Positions 48,974 through 58,137 of a DNA stretch of 64,000 nt are shown here, piece by piece (position 1 is the stretch's first letter; every line of letters begins with the position of its first letter). The notes under the pieces were generated by a model that saw only the letters and a list, made by a program, of their open reading frames with translations, searched no databases and was not told the DNA's origin. Made by a program: the position numbers and the translations under genes. Source of the stretch: Microcaldota archaeon (GTDB lineage: Archaea; Micrarchaeota; Micrarchaeia; Anstonellales; JAGGVH01); the NCBI GenBank assembly GCA_020854835.1, contig JAHKLX010000007.1, positions 1 through 64,000 of the forward strand, read 5' to 3'.

Positions 48974-51364
48974 TTGAAAATAAAAATCAAAAAACAAACA
49001 TATAAATTTCAGATGAAAAAACCTTTTAGTTATCGTAAAAGATTTACAAAAATTAAAGATTTTGTTAAAACTCCGATGGAGATTATAAAAGAAAAGATAT
49101 CTGGAATAACTCCAAAAACGATTGTGATGTCAGGCATATTCCAGATACTTGTTTTGTTGATCGGATTTATATATATTGTCATAGGTGCAGCACCTTTTTT
49201 TACACCTTCCGAAACATTGTCCTCAAGCTCACCACCCTATTCACTCGAGCAGTGGATAGGCCATGAAAAAATAATTAATGATTTAACCTATATGGAAACT
49301 ATTTCATATCTTGGAAGTTCAAATGATATCAAACATACTTTTGCTTTGTATGGTCCTAGCAACTATACAATACGGACATCGAAAAATGGGGTCCCTTCAG
49401 TTATCTATTTTTTAGAAGTTCCTAATCAGAGATATTCATCTGGGATGCTTTCTGGAAAAGACTTATTCAAAGAATTACTAAAAGTCAAATTAAAAAACAA
49501 TGGATACACCCTCATATCAATCGGTATCGAGGATATGCAAAGATTAAAAAACGATGATGTAGTCGTCGCACCCACAGGATATTTTCCTGTTGAGTTCGCA
49601 AATAATTTAAAAACTACTATGATATTTATTGGTTCTGATATAAGGGGAGTAGATATTGATATTGAAGAAAAAGGCGCCCAGAGTGGAATAAGATCATCTA
49701 AATTAAACATATATAATGCCAGATATCTGATACGATCACCAACAAAAAAAACATATGGGGATGTTATCGATATGTTTGAATATGATGAAGGCAAAATTGT
49801 TACAGTTCCGGGAGAATTTGAAAACGGAAGAAATTGGAATTCAATTGATGATGCAGTTGACGATGTTGTTAAAATAATTACAGAATCACCTTGGGATGAA
49901 GTGTATGGAAATAGATATATAACTGAGGGAGTGTTGGGATTTGGCTCGGAATTTAGTGGTGACGAAGCTTATTTTTTAATTAAAAATGACGAAGGAAAGA
50001 TTATAAGCTCGGGAAAAGGAGTAAGTAAAAATAGTTTGAGAGTGTATACGGCTACAAAAAACATCCCGCCCTATGGAATACATCGAAGCAGAGATGAGAT
50101 ATTTATTAAACCTGAAAAAATGTTTTTATCGAATGAAGAAGTTGGGAGGTATAGGGGAGAAGTTTATACTGCTCCACCTGTTGAATCCTCGCCAGTAAAA
50201 ATTGCATCGATAACTACTTCAGAAATTGTTGTGGAAAACCGAAGAGAACCCTTTTTCGGACCAGGGAATTATTTGTTGGTAATATCAGATGGCCCAGTAA
50301 CTGCGGGCAAGATTGGCACAATACACGGATTTACGGTTGTCGAACCAATTATAAGCATCAACCCCAATCCTGAAACAAATACCCATATAATAACTATAGC
50401 GTGCGGAGATAGATGTGATGTTTTTGATTATGATTCAGTTGTTGTTTATATAGATGAAAAACAAGTTGGAAAATTCCAGAACAATGAAAAAACAATAACC
50501 TTGAGAGATCTTAAAATAAATCCTGAAAATCATGTGTTGACATTAGGATTTGTTAGAGCAGATGGGAGAGAATATAGAGTTTCCAAAGAATTTTATGTTC
50601 AAAGTGTTGGACTCGACCAGTATCTAAATAATCCGATATATCTCGTTGTTGGATCAATTTTGGTGATTGTAGTTGCAGCTGCAATACAACTCAGAAGAAA
50701 GGATAAAATTGTTTATAATTTAGATATTCCTGATTTCCCACCCCTTTCTAGAATAACTGTACCATTGAAAAAAAGTACAGTAATTTCTTTGTTTGACAAG
50801 ATAAACAAAGAATATGGTTGGCATTATTTGCCAATATCAAGCGAGGAATTCCAAAGTGCATTGATGAGGCTTTCTTATAGGGGAAGACCAATAAGCGCCA
50901 GCATAAATAATATTGAAAGAATATTGGATTTGTTGTGTTCAGAGGGTTATGCAAAAGTGTATAATGAGTATTACGGACTAAGCAGATGGGAAGAAGAATT
51001 AGGTATAAGTATTAAACACCTATCAATATTAAGAAAACTAAGAGATTTGTTTATAAACAATGTTCTGAGATTCGAGCCTTTTGGAACAATAAAACATTCT
51101 GATACAAAAATATACATATCTGGAAATGAATATTATGTTATTTTATTCAAAAATGCCAAAGACACCATACTGAATTCTATTGGTCCCCTATCTGAAGAAA
51201 ATGTGATTATAATATTTGAAAGTACATATCAAAAAGATGAATTTCTTGAAACGCTTTATTCCAAAGACAATGAAGTTTTGGCATTCAAATTAGAATTGAA
51301 TTCGCATAGAATAAAAACTTTCACAATTGAAGAGTTTGAGAGCTTTGTTAAAAGTGAGAAATAG
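48974..51364 (+). CDS. Large bitopic membrane protein with ectodomain, VirB4-like cassette
   Basis: 796 residues. The TTG start at 48974 is supported by TGAGGGATAATAA just upstream and by the basic N-terminus before the first helix. Helix 1 spans about 50-75 and helix 2 about 553-575. The roughly 475 residues between them should be outside the cell and are beta-rich, including Ig-like strands near 400-545 and a Cys pair (ACGDRCD). The 220-residue cytosolic tail contains a winged-helix-like part (IERILDLLCSEGYAKVYNEY) and an alpha/beta end. It may form the external or channel part of the machine (inference). Confidence 0.65.
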   Translation: MKIKIKKQTYKFQMKKPFSYRKRFTKIKDFVKTPMEIIKEKISGITPKTIVMSGIFQILVLLIGFIYIVIGAAPFFTPSETLSSSSPPYSLEQWIGHEKIINDLTYMETISYLGSSNDIKHTFALYGPSNYTIRTSKNGVPSVIYFLEVPNQRYSSGMLSGKDLFKELLKVKLKNNGYTLISIGIEDMQRLKNDDVVVAPTGYFPVEFANNLKTTMIFIGSDIRGVDIDIEEKGAQSGIRSSKLNIYNARYLIRSPTKKTYGDVIDMFEYDEGKIVTVPGEFENGRNWNSIDDAVDDVVKIITESPWDEVYGNRYITEGVLGFGSEFSGDEAYFLIKNDEGKIISSGKGVSKNSLRVYTATKNIPPYGIHRSRDEIFIKPEKMFLSNEEVGRYRGEVYTAPPVESSPVKIASITTSEIVVENRREPFFGPGNYLLVISDGPVTAGKIGTIHGFTVVEPIISINPNPETNTHIITIACGDRCDVFDYDSVVVYIDEKQVGKFQNNEKTITLRDLKINPENHVLTLGFVRADGREYRVSKEFYVQSVGLDQYLNNPIYLVVGSILVIVVAAAIQLRRKDKIVYNLDIPDFPPLSRITVPLKKSTVISLFDKINKEYGWHYLPISSEEFQSALMRLSYRGRPISASINNIERILDLLCSEGYAKVYNEYYGLSRWEEELGISIKHLSILRKLRDLFINNVLRFEPFGTIKHSDTKIYISGNEYYVILFKNAKDTILNSIGPLSEENVIIIFESTYQKDEFLETLYSKDNEVLAFKLELNSHRIKTFTIEEFESFVKSEK

Positions 51365-51365
51365 A

Positions 51366-51935
51366 TTATAGTTTTGAAACATTCTCAGTAAATATATCTA
51401 GACGTTTAAAAATTCTGTTTAAAAGAATGTTTGAAGATTCAACAACATATCTTCCATATTTTTCATCTATTAAAATTTCATTTTGATCAACTACTGGAAC
51501 TGATATTCCTTCTGTCCCAAATATTTCTAAAAAAGGGTATTCTTTGAAATAAAAAATACCTCCCCTTTTAATACCTGATTTTCTAGTTATTTCTAAAAAC
51601 TTTTGTGCACTTTCCAAATCTTTTGCGTAAATATGGAAAATGAATGGCTCTGCACGAAACCACAATTTTTCAGATTTGTCATAATCTTGAATTGCTTTCC
51701 ACACCTCATTGAAATCAACTGTTCTGTGCCATTTATGATAAAAAGAAGAATCTTTTTTTCCTTTGTTGAATTTCAGCAACATTATTCTTCCAGAACAAGA
51801 AGATGTGGTCACGTAATTAGGTTTGGAATTCACCTCATTGATCAAAGGTATGGCTTTTTCATCAACCAAACCTGCATCAAAAGCTTTTTTATAAGCATTT
51901 AGCTTATTTTGCTTTAATAATTCCCAGGGCACCAT
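51366..51935 (-). CDS. taw3: tRNA wybutosine methyltransferase Taw3
   Basis: 189 residues from the ATG at 51935. Family motifs are clear: SKPNYVTTSSCSGRI (catalytic-site region), FYHKWHRTVDF, and WFRAEPFIFHIYAKD. Taw3/TYW3 methylates N4 of the wyosine precursor at position 37 of tRNA-Phe, securing reading frame. The stop is adjacent to the stop of the 796-residue membrane protein on the other strand. The ribosome site is weak (GGTTGATTTTA). Confidence 0.9.
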   Translation of the reverse strand: MVPWELLKQNKLNAYKKAFDAGLVDEKAIPLINEVNSKPNYVTTSSCSGRIMLLKFNKGKKDSSFYHKWHRTVDFNEVWKAIQDYDKSEKLWFRAEPFIFHIYAKDLESAQKFLEITRKSGIKRGGIFYFKEYPFLEIFGTEGISVPVVDQNEILIDEKYGRYVVESSNILLNRIFKRLDIFTENVSKL

Positions 51936-52050
51936 TAAAATCAACCAACATCTAAAAGCTGTTTTAGTAACCTATCCAAAATCAATAGTTTAAAGTAATT
52001 ATAACAAAAACTTATAAACTTAATCGCAATAATTTAAATTGGTGAATTTG

Positions 52051-52857
52051 ATGGAAAAAAAAACAATTTTTATAATATTGTTCATTTTGGTTAGTTTTGT
52101 TTATCCTGCTAACACTATTGAAGTGATTGCCCCAATGGAAACCACAGTTTCTGAAGGGGATATGTTGTATCTGGGCACAATAGGTCCTGGTCAAACAATT
52201 TATGTAGATTTTGATCCAAAAGTCGACGGTGGAAGAGCTTGGTGGGATTTTGCCAAAGTTACTGGTTTACCAGAGGGGTGGAATGCTCGTGAAAGCAAAT
52301 TATACGAAGACCCTCTCCATGTTAGAATAACTACATCAAAACACGCTCAAGAAGGAGATTATACTTTTAAAATAACAATTGAAGATGAGGGTGATGTGAG
52401 CGAATTAGGAACGATAACAATAACATGTAAAGTTACTATCAAACACGACATAATGGATATGGAAGTTACACCAACAAAAAAAAGTGTTGGTGCAGGCCAA
52501 CCAGCAAGATTTGATATAACTATAAAAAATTTAGGAAACACCGAAGATGAGTTTGTTGTTAGATCAGAAGGAATAAAGGAATGGGCTTTTAGAAAAAATG
52601 TGTATATCCCTGCTCAAAGCGAAAAAACAATTGTTTATGAAATTGTGAGATATGAGGAAGAAAATTCAGAGGTTAAAATAATTGCAGAATCCTATAATTC
52701 TCCAGAGATAATAAAAGAAGAAACAACTGTTTTTGTGGAGTTTAAACCTGATTTGATATCAGATATGAAAGCCACTAACAATGGACTTATTTTGTTTCCA
52801 ATAATCAACACTCCGATGCACGCATTATTAGGACTTTTCTCAAACTTGTTTCAATAG
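52051..52857 (+). CDS. Exported protein with two Ig-like domains
   Basis: 268 residues from the ATG at 52051 (TTGGTGAATTTG upstream). Signal peptide KKTIFIILFILVSFVYPAN, then two beta-sandwich domains. The second (about 140-235: VGAGQPARFDITIKNLGNTE, IPAQSEKTIVYEI) resembles the NEW3/CARDB class common in archaeal surface proteins. The last 20 residues are hydrophobic (IINTPMHALLGLFSNLF) and may anchor it in the membrane. It is followed by the elp3 gene after 3-12 nt. Function unknown. Confidence 0.7.
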   Translation: MEKKTIFIILFILVSFVYPANTIEVIAPMETTVSEGDMLYLGTIGPGQTIYVDFDPKVDGGRAWWDFAKVTGLPEGWNARESKLYEDPLHVRITTSKHAQEGDYTFKITIEDEGDVSELGTITITCKVTIKHDIMDMEVTPTKKSVGAGQPARFDITIKNLGNTEDEFVVRSEGIKEWAFRKNVYIPAQSEKTIVYEIVRYEEENSEVKIIAESYNSPEIIKEETTVFVEFKPDLISDMKATNNGLILFPIINTPMHALLGLFSNLFQ

Positions 52858-52869
52858 ATAGTGATTAAC

Positions 52870-54450
52870 TTGGATAAAATTGCTAGAGAGATAGCTGATA
52901 AATTAATAGAAGAGTATGATAAAAATAAATTCAAAGGTTATACTCCAAAAGAAATTCTAAAAATTGTTGATAAACTGAAAAAAGAAGTCGCTGGAAAATA
53001 CGGAGTACAGGTGGTAAAAAACTCTCAGATTAGTAAACATATTGAAAACAAAAATTTGAAAAGACATCTTATAAAAGTTCCATCAAGAACCATATCTGGA
53101 GTGACGCCTGTTGCAATTATGAGTGTCAGCAGTTGTCCACATGGAAAATGTTTATACTGCCCGAAAGGAAAATGCGCACCACAAAGTTATACTGGTGAAG
53201 AACCTGCAAGTCTAAGAGCAAGACAAAATATGTTTGACCCCTATATGCAGGTTAAAGCAAGACTTCGCCAGTATAAAGAAATAGGTCACCCCACTGATAA
53301 AATTGAATTGATTGTTATGGGGGGAACTTTTTTAGCTCAAAATTCTAGATACAAAAAAGAGTTTATTTTGAAATTATATGAGGCATTAAACGGGACAAGA
53401 TGTGAAACTTTAGAAGATGCCAAAAAAATAAATGAGACTGCGCTACATAGAGTAGTTGGGTTAACTATTGAAACAAGACCTGATTGGTCCAAAAAAACAC
53501 ATATAAACGAAATGCTCAATTATGGCTCAACTAGAGTTGAACTTGGAGTCCAGACATTAAGTGATTCGGTTTATAAAAAAGTTAAACGTGGACATGAAAT
53601 TAAAGATGTTGTTGAATCAACACAACTTCTTAAAGATTCGGCTTTTAAAATTGTTTATCATATGATGCCAGGACTTTTTTGCTCTCCTGAAGAAGATATT
53701 CAGCATATTAAATCATTATTTGTTGACCCAAATTTTCAACCCGACATGCTGAAAATTTATCCGACTTTGGTTTTGAAAAACACAGAATTGTATGATATGT
53801 GGGAAAGGGGAGAATACAAACCTTATGATTCTGAAAATGCTGCAGAAGTAATATCTGAAGCCTTGAGATATGTTCCAAAATATGTAAGAGTAATGAGAAT
53901 CCAGAGAGATATACCTTCACCTTTAGTCGTGGCAGGAGTTAAACACTCAAATTTGAGGCAAATTGTTGAACAAAAAATGAAGGAAAAAAATATACAATTA
54001 AAAGAGATTAGATCGCGAGAGATCGGAGTTGCAGTTAACACTTATAAACGAAAACTAGAGTTATCAAAACTAGAACAAACTATTACTGAATATAAGGCAA
54101 GTAATGGAAAAGAGTATTTTATTGCATATGAAGATTTGGATGATGATGTTATTCTTGGTTTTGTTAGATTGAGAATTCCCTACGCACCTTTTAGACCTGA
54201 AATTGATAAACAAACTGGTTTAATTAGAGAACTTCATGTATATGGCTCTGAAGTAGGAATTGGGGGATTGCCTGAAAGTTTCCAAACCCAACACCGAGGC
54301 CTTGGAAAAAATTTGCTTGAAAAAGCTGAAGAAATTGCCAAACAAAATGGCATGGAAAAAATGATTGTTATAGCAGGTTCAGGAGTGAGGCCATATTACT
54401 ATAAACAAGGTTATTCATTAAATAAAAATTATGTTGGCAAAAAAATATAA
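52870..54450 (+). CDS. elp3: tRNA uridine(34) acetyltransferase Elp3
   Basis: 526 residues from a TTG at 52870 that follows AGTGATTAAC, the local ribosome-site pattern; a GTG at 52861 is an in-frame alternative. The radical-SAM cluster motif CPHGKCLYC lies about 90 residues in, followed by APQSYTGEEPASLRARQNMF. The C-terminal GNAT domain has HVYGSEVGIGG and QHRGLGKNLLEKAEEIA (acetyl-CoA site) and ends VRPYYYKQGY. It makes carboxymethyl-type U34 modification in tRNA. Confidence 0.93.
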   Translation: MDKIAREIADKLIEEYDKNKFKGYTPKEILKIVDKLKKEVAGKYGVQVVKNSQISKHIENKNLKRHLIKVPSRTISGVTPVAIMSVSSCPHGKCLYCPKGKCAPQSYTGEEPASLRARQNMFDPYMQVKARLRQYKEIGHPTDKIELIVMGGTFLAQNSRYKKEFILKLYEALNGTRCETLEDAKKINETALHRVVGLTIETRPDWSKKTHINEMLNYGSTRVELGVQTLSDSVYKKVKRGHEIKDVVESTQLLKDSAFKIVYHMMPGLFCSPEEDIQHIKSLFVDPNFQPDMLKIYPTLVLKNTELYDMWERGEYKPYDSENAAEVISEALRYVPKYVRVMRIQRDIPSPLVVAGVKHSNLRQIVEQKMKEKNIQLKEIRSREIGVAVNTYKRKLELSKLEQTITEYKASNGKEYFIAYEDLDDDVILGFVRLRIPYAPFRPEIDKQTGLIRELHVYGSEVGIGGLPESFQTQHRGLGKNLLEKAEEIAKQNGMEKMIVIAGSGVRPYYYKQGYSLNKNYVGKKI

Positions 54451-54458
54451 GTGATGTT

Positions 54459-54998
54459 ATGGAACATGAGATTCGAGCAGTTTTAACAAAAGAAAAATAT
54501 GATGAGTTAAACAAACTGTTTAATGATAAGTACAATAAAATATTGGATGATAAAAGCATAACTGAAAAATTTAGAATGGATGCTGTTGGAAAAGATATTC
54601 GTATTAGATATTCAGAAAATATAAGCGAAATGGTTATCAAAAGCAATGATCCTACTAATGTATCAAGACTTGAAACCAGCATTTATCTTAAGTCTGCCGA
54701 GGACTGTAAAAAAATGATTGAATTCTTGGGAGAAGCAGGATTGAAACAAGATCCTCCTTGGCTGAAAACTAAACAAGAATTTGAAATGATATATAATGGG
54801 AAAAAATATGTTCTTTCACTCCAACATATTGAGAAATTTGCTTATATTCTAGAAGTGGAATTGCAGACAGAAAACTTTACAGAGGAACACCTATATGAAA
54901 TGAATCAAATTCTCAGAATGTTTGGGTGCTCGAGAGTGGATGCAAATTTATTTAAAAAAATGATAAAAGAGTATATTAATACTCATCAAAAATCTTAG
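54459..54998 (+). CDS. CYTH-domain protein (thiamine-triphosphatase/adenylate cyclase-like)
   Basis: 179 residues, one CYTH tunnel domain: HEIRAVLTKEKYDEL at the N-terminus (a weak ExExK), RIRYSENISEMVIKSND, RLETSIYL and LEVELQTEN with paired acidic residues. Family members bind or cleave triphosphates such as thiamine triphosphate or polyphosphate. The first motif is imperfect (E-H-E-I-R), so activity is uncertain. The ATG is 8 nt after elp3, with AAGTGATGTT. The 3' end overlaps the aCPSF2 gene by 23 nt on the other strand. Confidence 0.75.
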   Translation: MEHEIRAVLTKEKYDELNKLFNDKYNKILDDKSITEKFRMDAVGKDIRIRYSENISEMVIKSNDPTNVSRLETSIYLKSAEDCKKMIEFLGEAGLKQDPPWLKTKQEFEMIYNGKKYVLSLQHIEKFAYILEVELQTENFTEEHLYEMNQILRMFGCSRVDANLFKKMIKEYINTHQKS

Positions 54999-56250
54999 GC
55001 CCTTTTGAATTGTAACCCAATATTTCTAATTCTTTTGAGAATTCTTCTGTGTTCTCTCCATGAACAACAAAAATATTTTCAGGTTTGATTAGACGGTATA
55101 ATTTAATTAAATCGGTTTTATCAGGATGTGCTGAAAAAGAATGCTGCCTTATACTTGCAGAAACTTTAGTTTCAATTCCATCAACAGTTATTGTTTCGCT
55201 ACCATCAATTAATTTCCTACCATTTGAACCTTCAACACAATATCCAGTAAATATAATTGTGTCTTGAGAAAACAAACGATTTGCATACCAAAGAAAAGGT
55301 CCCCCTTCACCCATTCCTGCAGTTGTTATTATAATGTTGTTACCCGATATTGCCTTTTTACGGTTAGGTCCTGTAGCAATTTGAGAAGCTTGTTTTAAAT
55401 TTTGAAAAAGATTTTCTGATTTTTTAACGTCACAAGAATTAAATGAAAGCTTTGTTGCTTTTATACCCATGCCATCAACATAAATTTTTTGTTTGTTTGG
55501 GAAATGTTTTAGTAAAACTCTAAGTATCTCTGCTGTTCTCTCAATTGCAAAGGAAGGTAAAACCACACAACCCGTTTCCAATCCTGCTTTAACACTTTCA
55601 ATAAATTTTCGCTCCAGAGTGTCCCGAGATTGGTGAAATGCGTTTGAATAAGTTGATTCAGTGATTAAATGTGAAATGGGTATGTCTATATTTTGAAATG
55701 CTGACAAATCAGCAGGTTCCATTAATAATCTATTTTCATTCAAACAAAAATCTCCAGTGTATATTATTCTTTCATCTTGGAATCTAATATCAACCATCGC
55801 AGATCCAGGGATATGTCCTGCTGAAAAAAATGAAAAAGTTGTTTCTCCTATTCGAATAGTTTTGTTTAGAGAAATTGGCATTAAATTATCCTTAACAATA
55901 TCAACAATTGGCTGTATCATACACTCGGAACCTCCAATTTTAACAGAATCATCAAGAAGAAGAGTCGTTAATTTTTTAGTTGTTAGAGTCGAGTATATGG
56001 GAATGTCCAGGGCATTCGAAGTTTTGCTGAAAAGATACGGCAGTCCGCCAACGTGATCTAAATGTGCATGAGACAATATAACTGCATCAACTTTTTCATC
56101 AGGAACTTCAGGAAATATAAGCTGTCTCTCGCCTGGAATTTGTTTGGCCCCAAAATCCAACAAAATATTTCTATCAGTTTTGACTAGTATTGCATTTCTG
56201 CCAACCTCGCCAGTCCCCCCGTAGAATTTAATTTTTGTTTTTAGTGTCAT
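54976..56250 (-). CDS. Beta-CASP ribonuclease, aCPSF2 type
   Basis: 424 residues. It has the full MBL zinc motif SHAHLDHVGG (His61, His63, Asp65, His66), AGHIPGSAMVDI, IIYTGDF and the beta-CASP motifs A-C (LITEST, SFSAHPDK and FVVHGE). There are no N-terminal KH domains, so it is aCPSF2-like rather than aCPSF1. It is a 5'-3' exo- or endoribonuclease for RNA processing and decay. All metal residues are intact, unlike the lipoprotein at 20322. Confidence 0.9.
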   Translation of the reverse strand: MTLKTKIKFYGGTGEVGRNAILVKTDRNILLDFGAKQIPGERQLIFPEVPDEKVDAVILSHAHLDHVGGLPYLFSKTSNALDIPIYSTLTTKKLTTLLLDDSVKIGGSECMIQPIVDIVKDNLMPISLNKTIRIGETTFSFFSAGHIPGSAMVDIRFQDERIIYTGDFCLNENRLLMEPADLSAFQNIDIPISHLITESTYSNAFHQSRDTLERKFIESVKAGLETGCVVLPSFAIERTAEILRVLLKHFPNKQKIYVDGMGIKATKLSFNSCDVKKSENLFQNLKQASQIATGPNRKKAISGNNIIITTAGMGEGGPFLWYANRLFSQDTIIFTGYCVEGSNGRKLIDGSETITVDGIETKVSASIRQHSFSAHPDKTDLIKLYRLIKPENIFVVHGENTEEFSKELEILGYNSKGPKIFDEY

Positions 56251-56353
56251 AATATAATTAAATATGGAGATTGGTTTTTAAAGGTAGTCTATTTGAACTT
56301 TAACGAATGCTTTTTATATTTAACTTCTCCAATACTTAATAGGTGATTAACAT

Positions 56354-56746
56354 ATGTTAAAAAAAATAAGTTTAGTTGTTGTAGTTATGATGCTCATGTT
56401 TTATGGGCTTGCGTTTGCTCAAGATGTTTTGGCACAAACATTAGTGGGCCTATGCGATGATTTGATGGGTTTGGTAGGGCCCTTAGCATATTTATTAGTT
56501 GTTTTCGCTGCATTGGTTTATTTGGCAGGCCAATTTGGTGATGCCCAAATGAGAGCTAAAAGCAGTGTTTGGGCACAGTCTTGTATATTTGGTGCAATTA
56601 TAGGTTGGGCAATAATCACAATAATTCCTTATATTTTAGCTGCCTTGTTAAAAGCAAGCGGAGTTAGTATGGGAACTGCCTGTTCAGGGATTGGTACTGC
56701 CGGACGCCCTTGTAGTGATATAATACAAAATCAATTCTGTAATTAA
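56354..56746 (+). CDS. VirB2/TrbC-like pilin candidate
   Basis: 130 residues. A Sec signal peptide (SLVVVVMMLMFYGLAFA-Q) is followed by two membrane helices, LMGLVGPLAYLLVVFAALVYLAG and CIFGAIIGWAIITIIPYILAALL, joined by a short polar loop with FGDAQMRAKSSVWAQS, then a small Cys-rich tail (C-x13-C-x-x-x-x-x-x-x-C). This size and helix-loop-helix layout is that of VirB2/TrbC conjugative pilins, which also occur in archaeal Ced/Ted systems. It sits 9 nt before the type IV pilus ATPase gene and has AGGTGATTAACAT before its ATG. The pilin role is inferred. Confidence 0.6.
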   Translation: MLKKISLVVVVMMLMFYGLAFAQDVLAQTLVGLCDDLMGLVGPLAYLLVVFAALVYLAGQFGDAQMRAKSSVWAQSCIFGAIIGWAIITIIPYILAALLKASGVSMGTACSGIGTAGRPCSDIIQNQFCN

Positions 56747-56755
56747 GGTGATTAA

Positions 56756-58129
56756 TTGGGGTTGGGATGGCATATTGAAAAAACTGGAGAATATAAAATC
56801 AACCTGCCCATTTTAAGCGATGACGAAATTGAAGCTATAAAGCACATGGCAAACATGTTCAAAGAAGTTACCAAATACAAAGAACTTGACAATCCTGACA
56901 AAGCAAAAAAAGAACTTAAAAATCTTTTGATTAAATTCTGCGACAAGGAAGGAATTGTAATTGACAAAGAACAAGAGAATTATTTAACACAAATGGCTTT
57001 TTATAATATTTATGGGTTTGCAGGCATGGAAGAAATACTCAAGGACGAAGAAATAGAAGAAATTGGAATAATTGGTTTGGGCAAGCCAGTTTATGTTTTT
57101 GTTAGAAAACAAGGGTGGAAAAAAACAAATTTATATTATGATGAATTAGATTTTACAATTAACTTGATTAATAAAATGTCAAGAAGCATTGGGAGAAGGA
57201 TAACTTATAAAAATCCTAGATTGAATGCTGTTCTTCCTGACGGTTCAAGAATGCACGCATCTATTCCCCCAATATCCAATGTGGAAGTGACAATCAGAAA
57301 ATTCAAAGAAAATCCAATGACTGTGTTTGATTTGTTGAATTATCACACAATTTCTGAAGAAGCAATGGCCTTATTATGGTTTTTAATGCAGGCAGATATA
57401 TCTATTTTGATAACAGGAAACACTGCAAGCGGAAAAACAACCACAATGAATTCTATTTTCTCATTTGTTCCTTTAAATGAAAGAATTTTAATAACAGAAG
57501 AAACTCCTGAAATAAACATACCTCACAAACATGTCGTTAAACTTGTAGCAAATCAGGAACTTGATATAAGTTTGTCTCCTTTGGTTGCAGATTCGCTTAG
57601 GATGAGACCTGACAGAGTTATTGTTGGAGAAGTTAGAAATACTGAAGAGGTTCATGCATTAATGGATACTATATTGAGTGGACAAGCAAGAGGAAGTTAT
57701 GCAACTTTTCACGCACAGTCATCAAAAGAAACCTTGTCTAGATTAAGATCCTTGGGAGTTTTGGAAATTGATCTGCCTTCGATTGATATAATTGTAATCC
57801 AAAGAAGAATGATGAAATATAATGTTAAAACAAGAAAATCCGAAGAGATTAGAAGAATTGTTGAAATAGTAGAAGTTGATAAAAACAATCCTGGAAAAAC
57901 AACTCCCCTTTTCATATATGATTATGAAAAAGACAGTTGGAAAGCAGATTATCAAAATTCAGAGATTTTGAAAAGATTGTCTCTTTCACTAGGAGTTCCG
58001 CAAAAAGAAATGGAAAACGAAATAAAAACACGAACAGAATTCTTAAAGAAAAATATAAAAAAGAAATGGAATTTTGAAACTGCTGTAAACGAAATTCAAA
58101 AGTTTGCCTACGGGCTTTCGTTAGATTAG
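56756..58129 (+). CDS. Type IV pilus/secretion ATPase (GspE/FlaI/TadA family)
   Basis: 457 residues. The TTG start at 56756 directly follows AAGGTGATTAA. Walker A is GNTASGKTT at 221-229, the Asp box is ITEETPEI near 246-253, Walker B is RVIVGEVR (287-294), and the His box is SYATFHAQS (314-322). It belongs to the archaeal PilB/FlaI/TadA branch. As a hexamer it powers assembly of pilin subunits through the membrane platform encoded next. A candidate pilin lies directly upstream; a class III pilin lies at 31653-32141. Confidence 0.93.
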   Translation: MGLGWHIEKTGEYKINLPILSDDEIEAIKHMANMFKEVTKYKELDNPDKAKKELKNLLIKFCDKEGIVIDKEQENYLTQMAFYNIYGFAGMEEILKDEEIEEIGIIGLGKPVYVFVRKQGWKKTNLYYDELDFTINLINKMSRSIGRRITYKNPRLNAVLPDGSRMHASIPPISNVEVTIRKFKENPMTVFDLLNYHTISEEAMALLWFLMQADISILITGNTASGKTTTMNSIFSFVPLNERILITEETPEINIPHKHVVKLVANQELDISLSPLVADSLRMRPDRVIVGEVRNTEEVHALMDTILSGQARGSYATFHAQSSKETLSRLRSLGVLEIDLPSIDIIVIQRRMMKYNVKTRKSEEIRRIVEIVEVDKNNPGKTTPLFIYDYEKDSWKADYQNSEILKRLSLSLGVPQKEMENEIKTRTEFLKKNIKKKWNFETAVNEIQKFAYGLSLD

Positions 58130-58137
58130 GTGAACTG

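Noticed and set aside
56354-56746. Class III (archaellin-type) prepilin identity for the 130-residue protein
   Set aside because: It lacks the KGQxxxE cleavage motif and has a Sec-type signal peptide plus two further helices, so it is not a standard archaeal type IV pilin.
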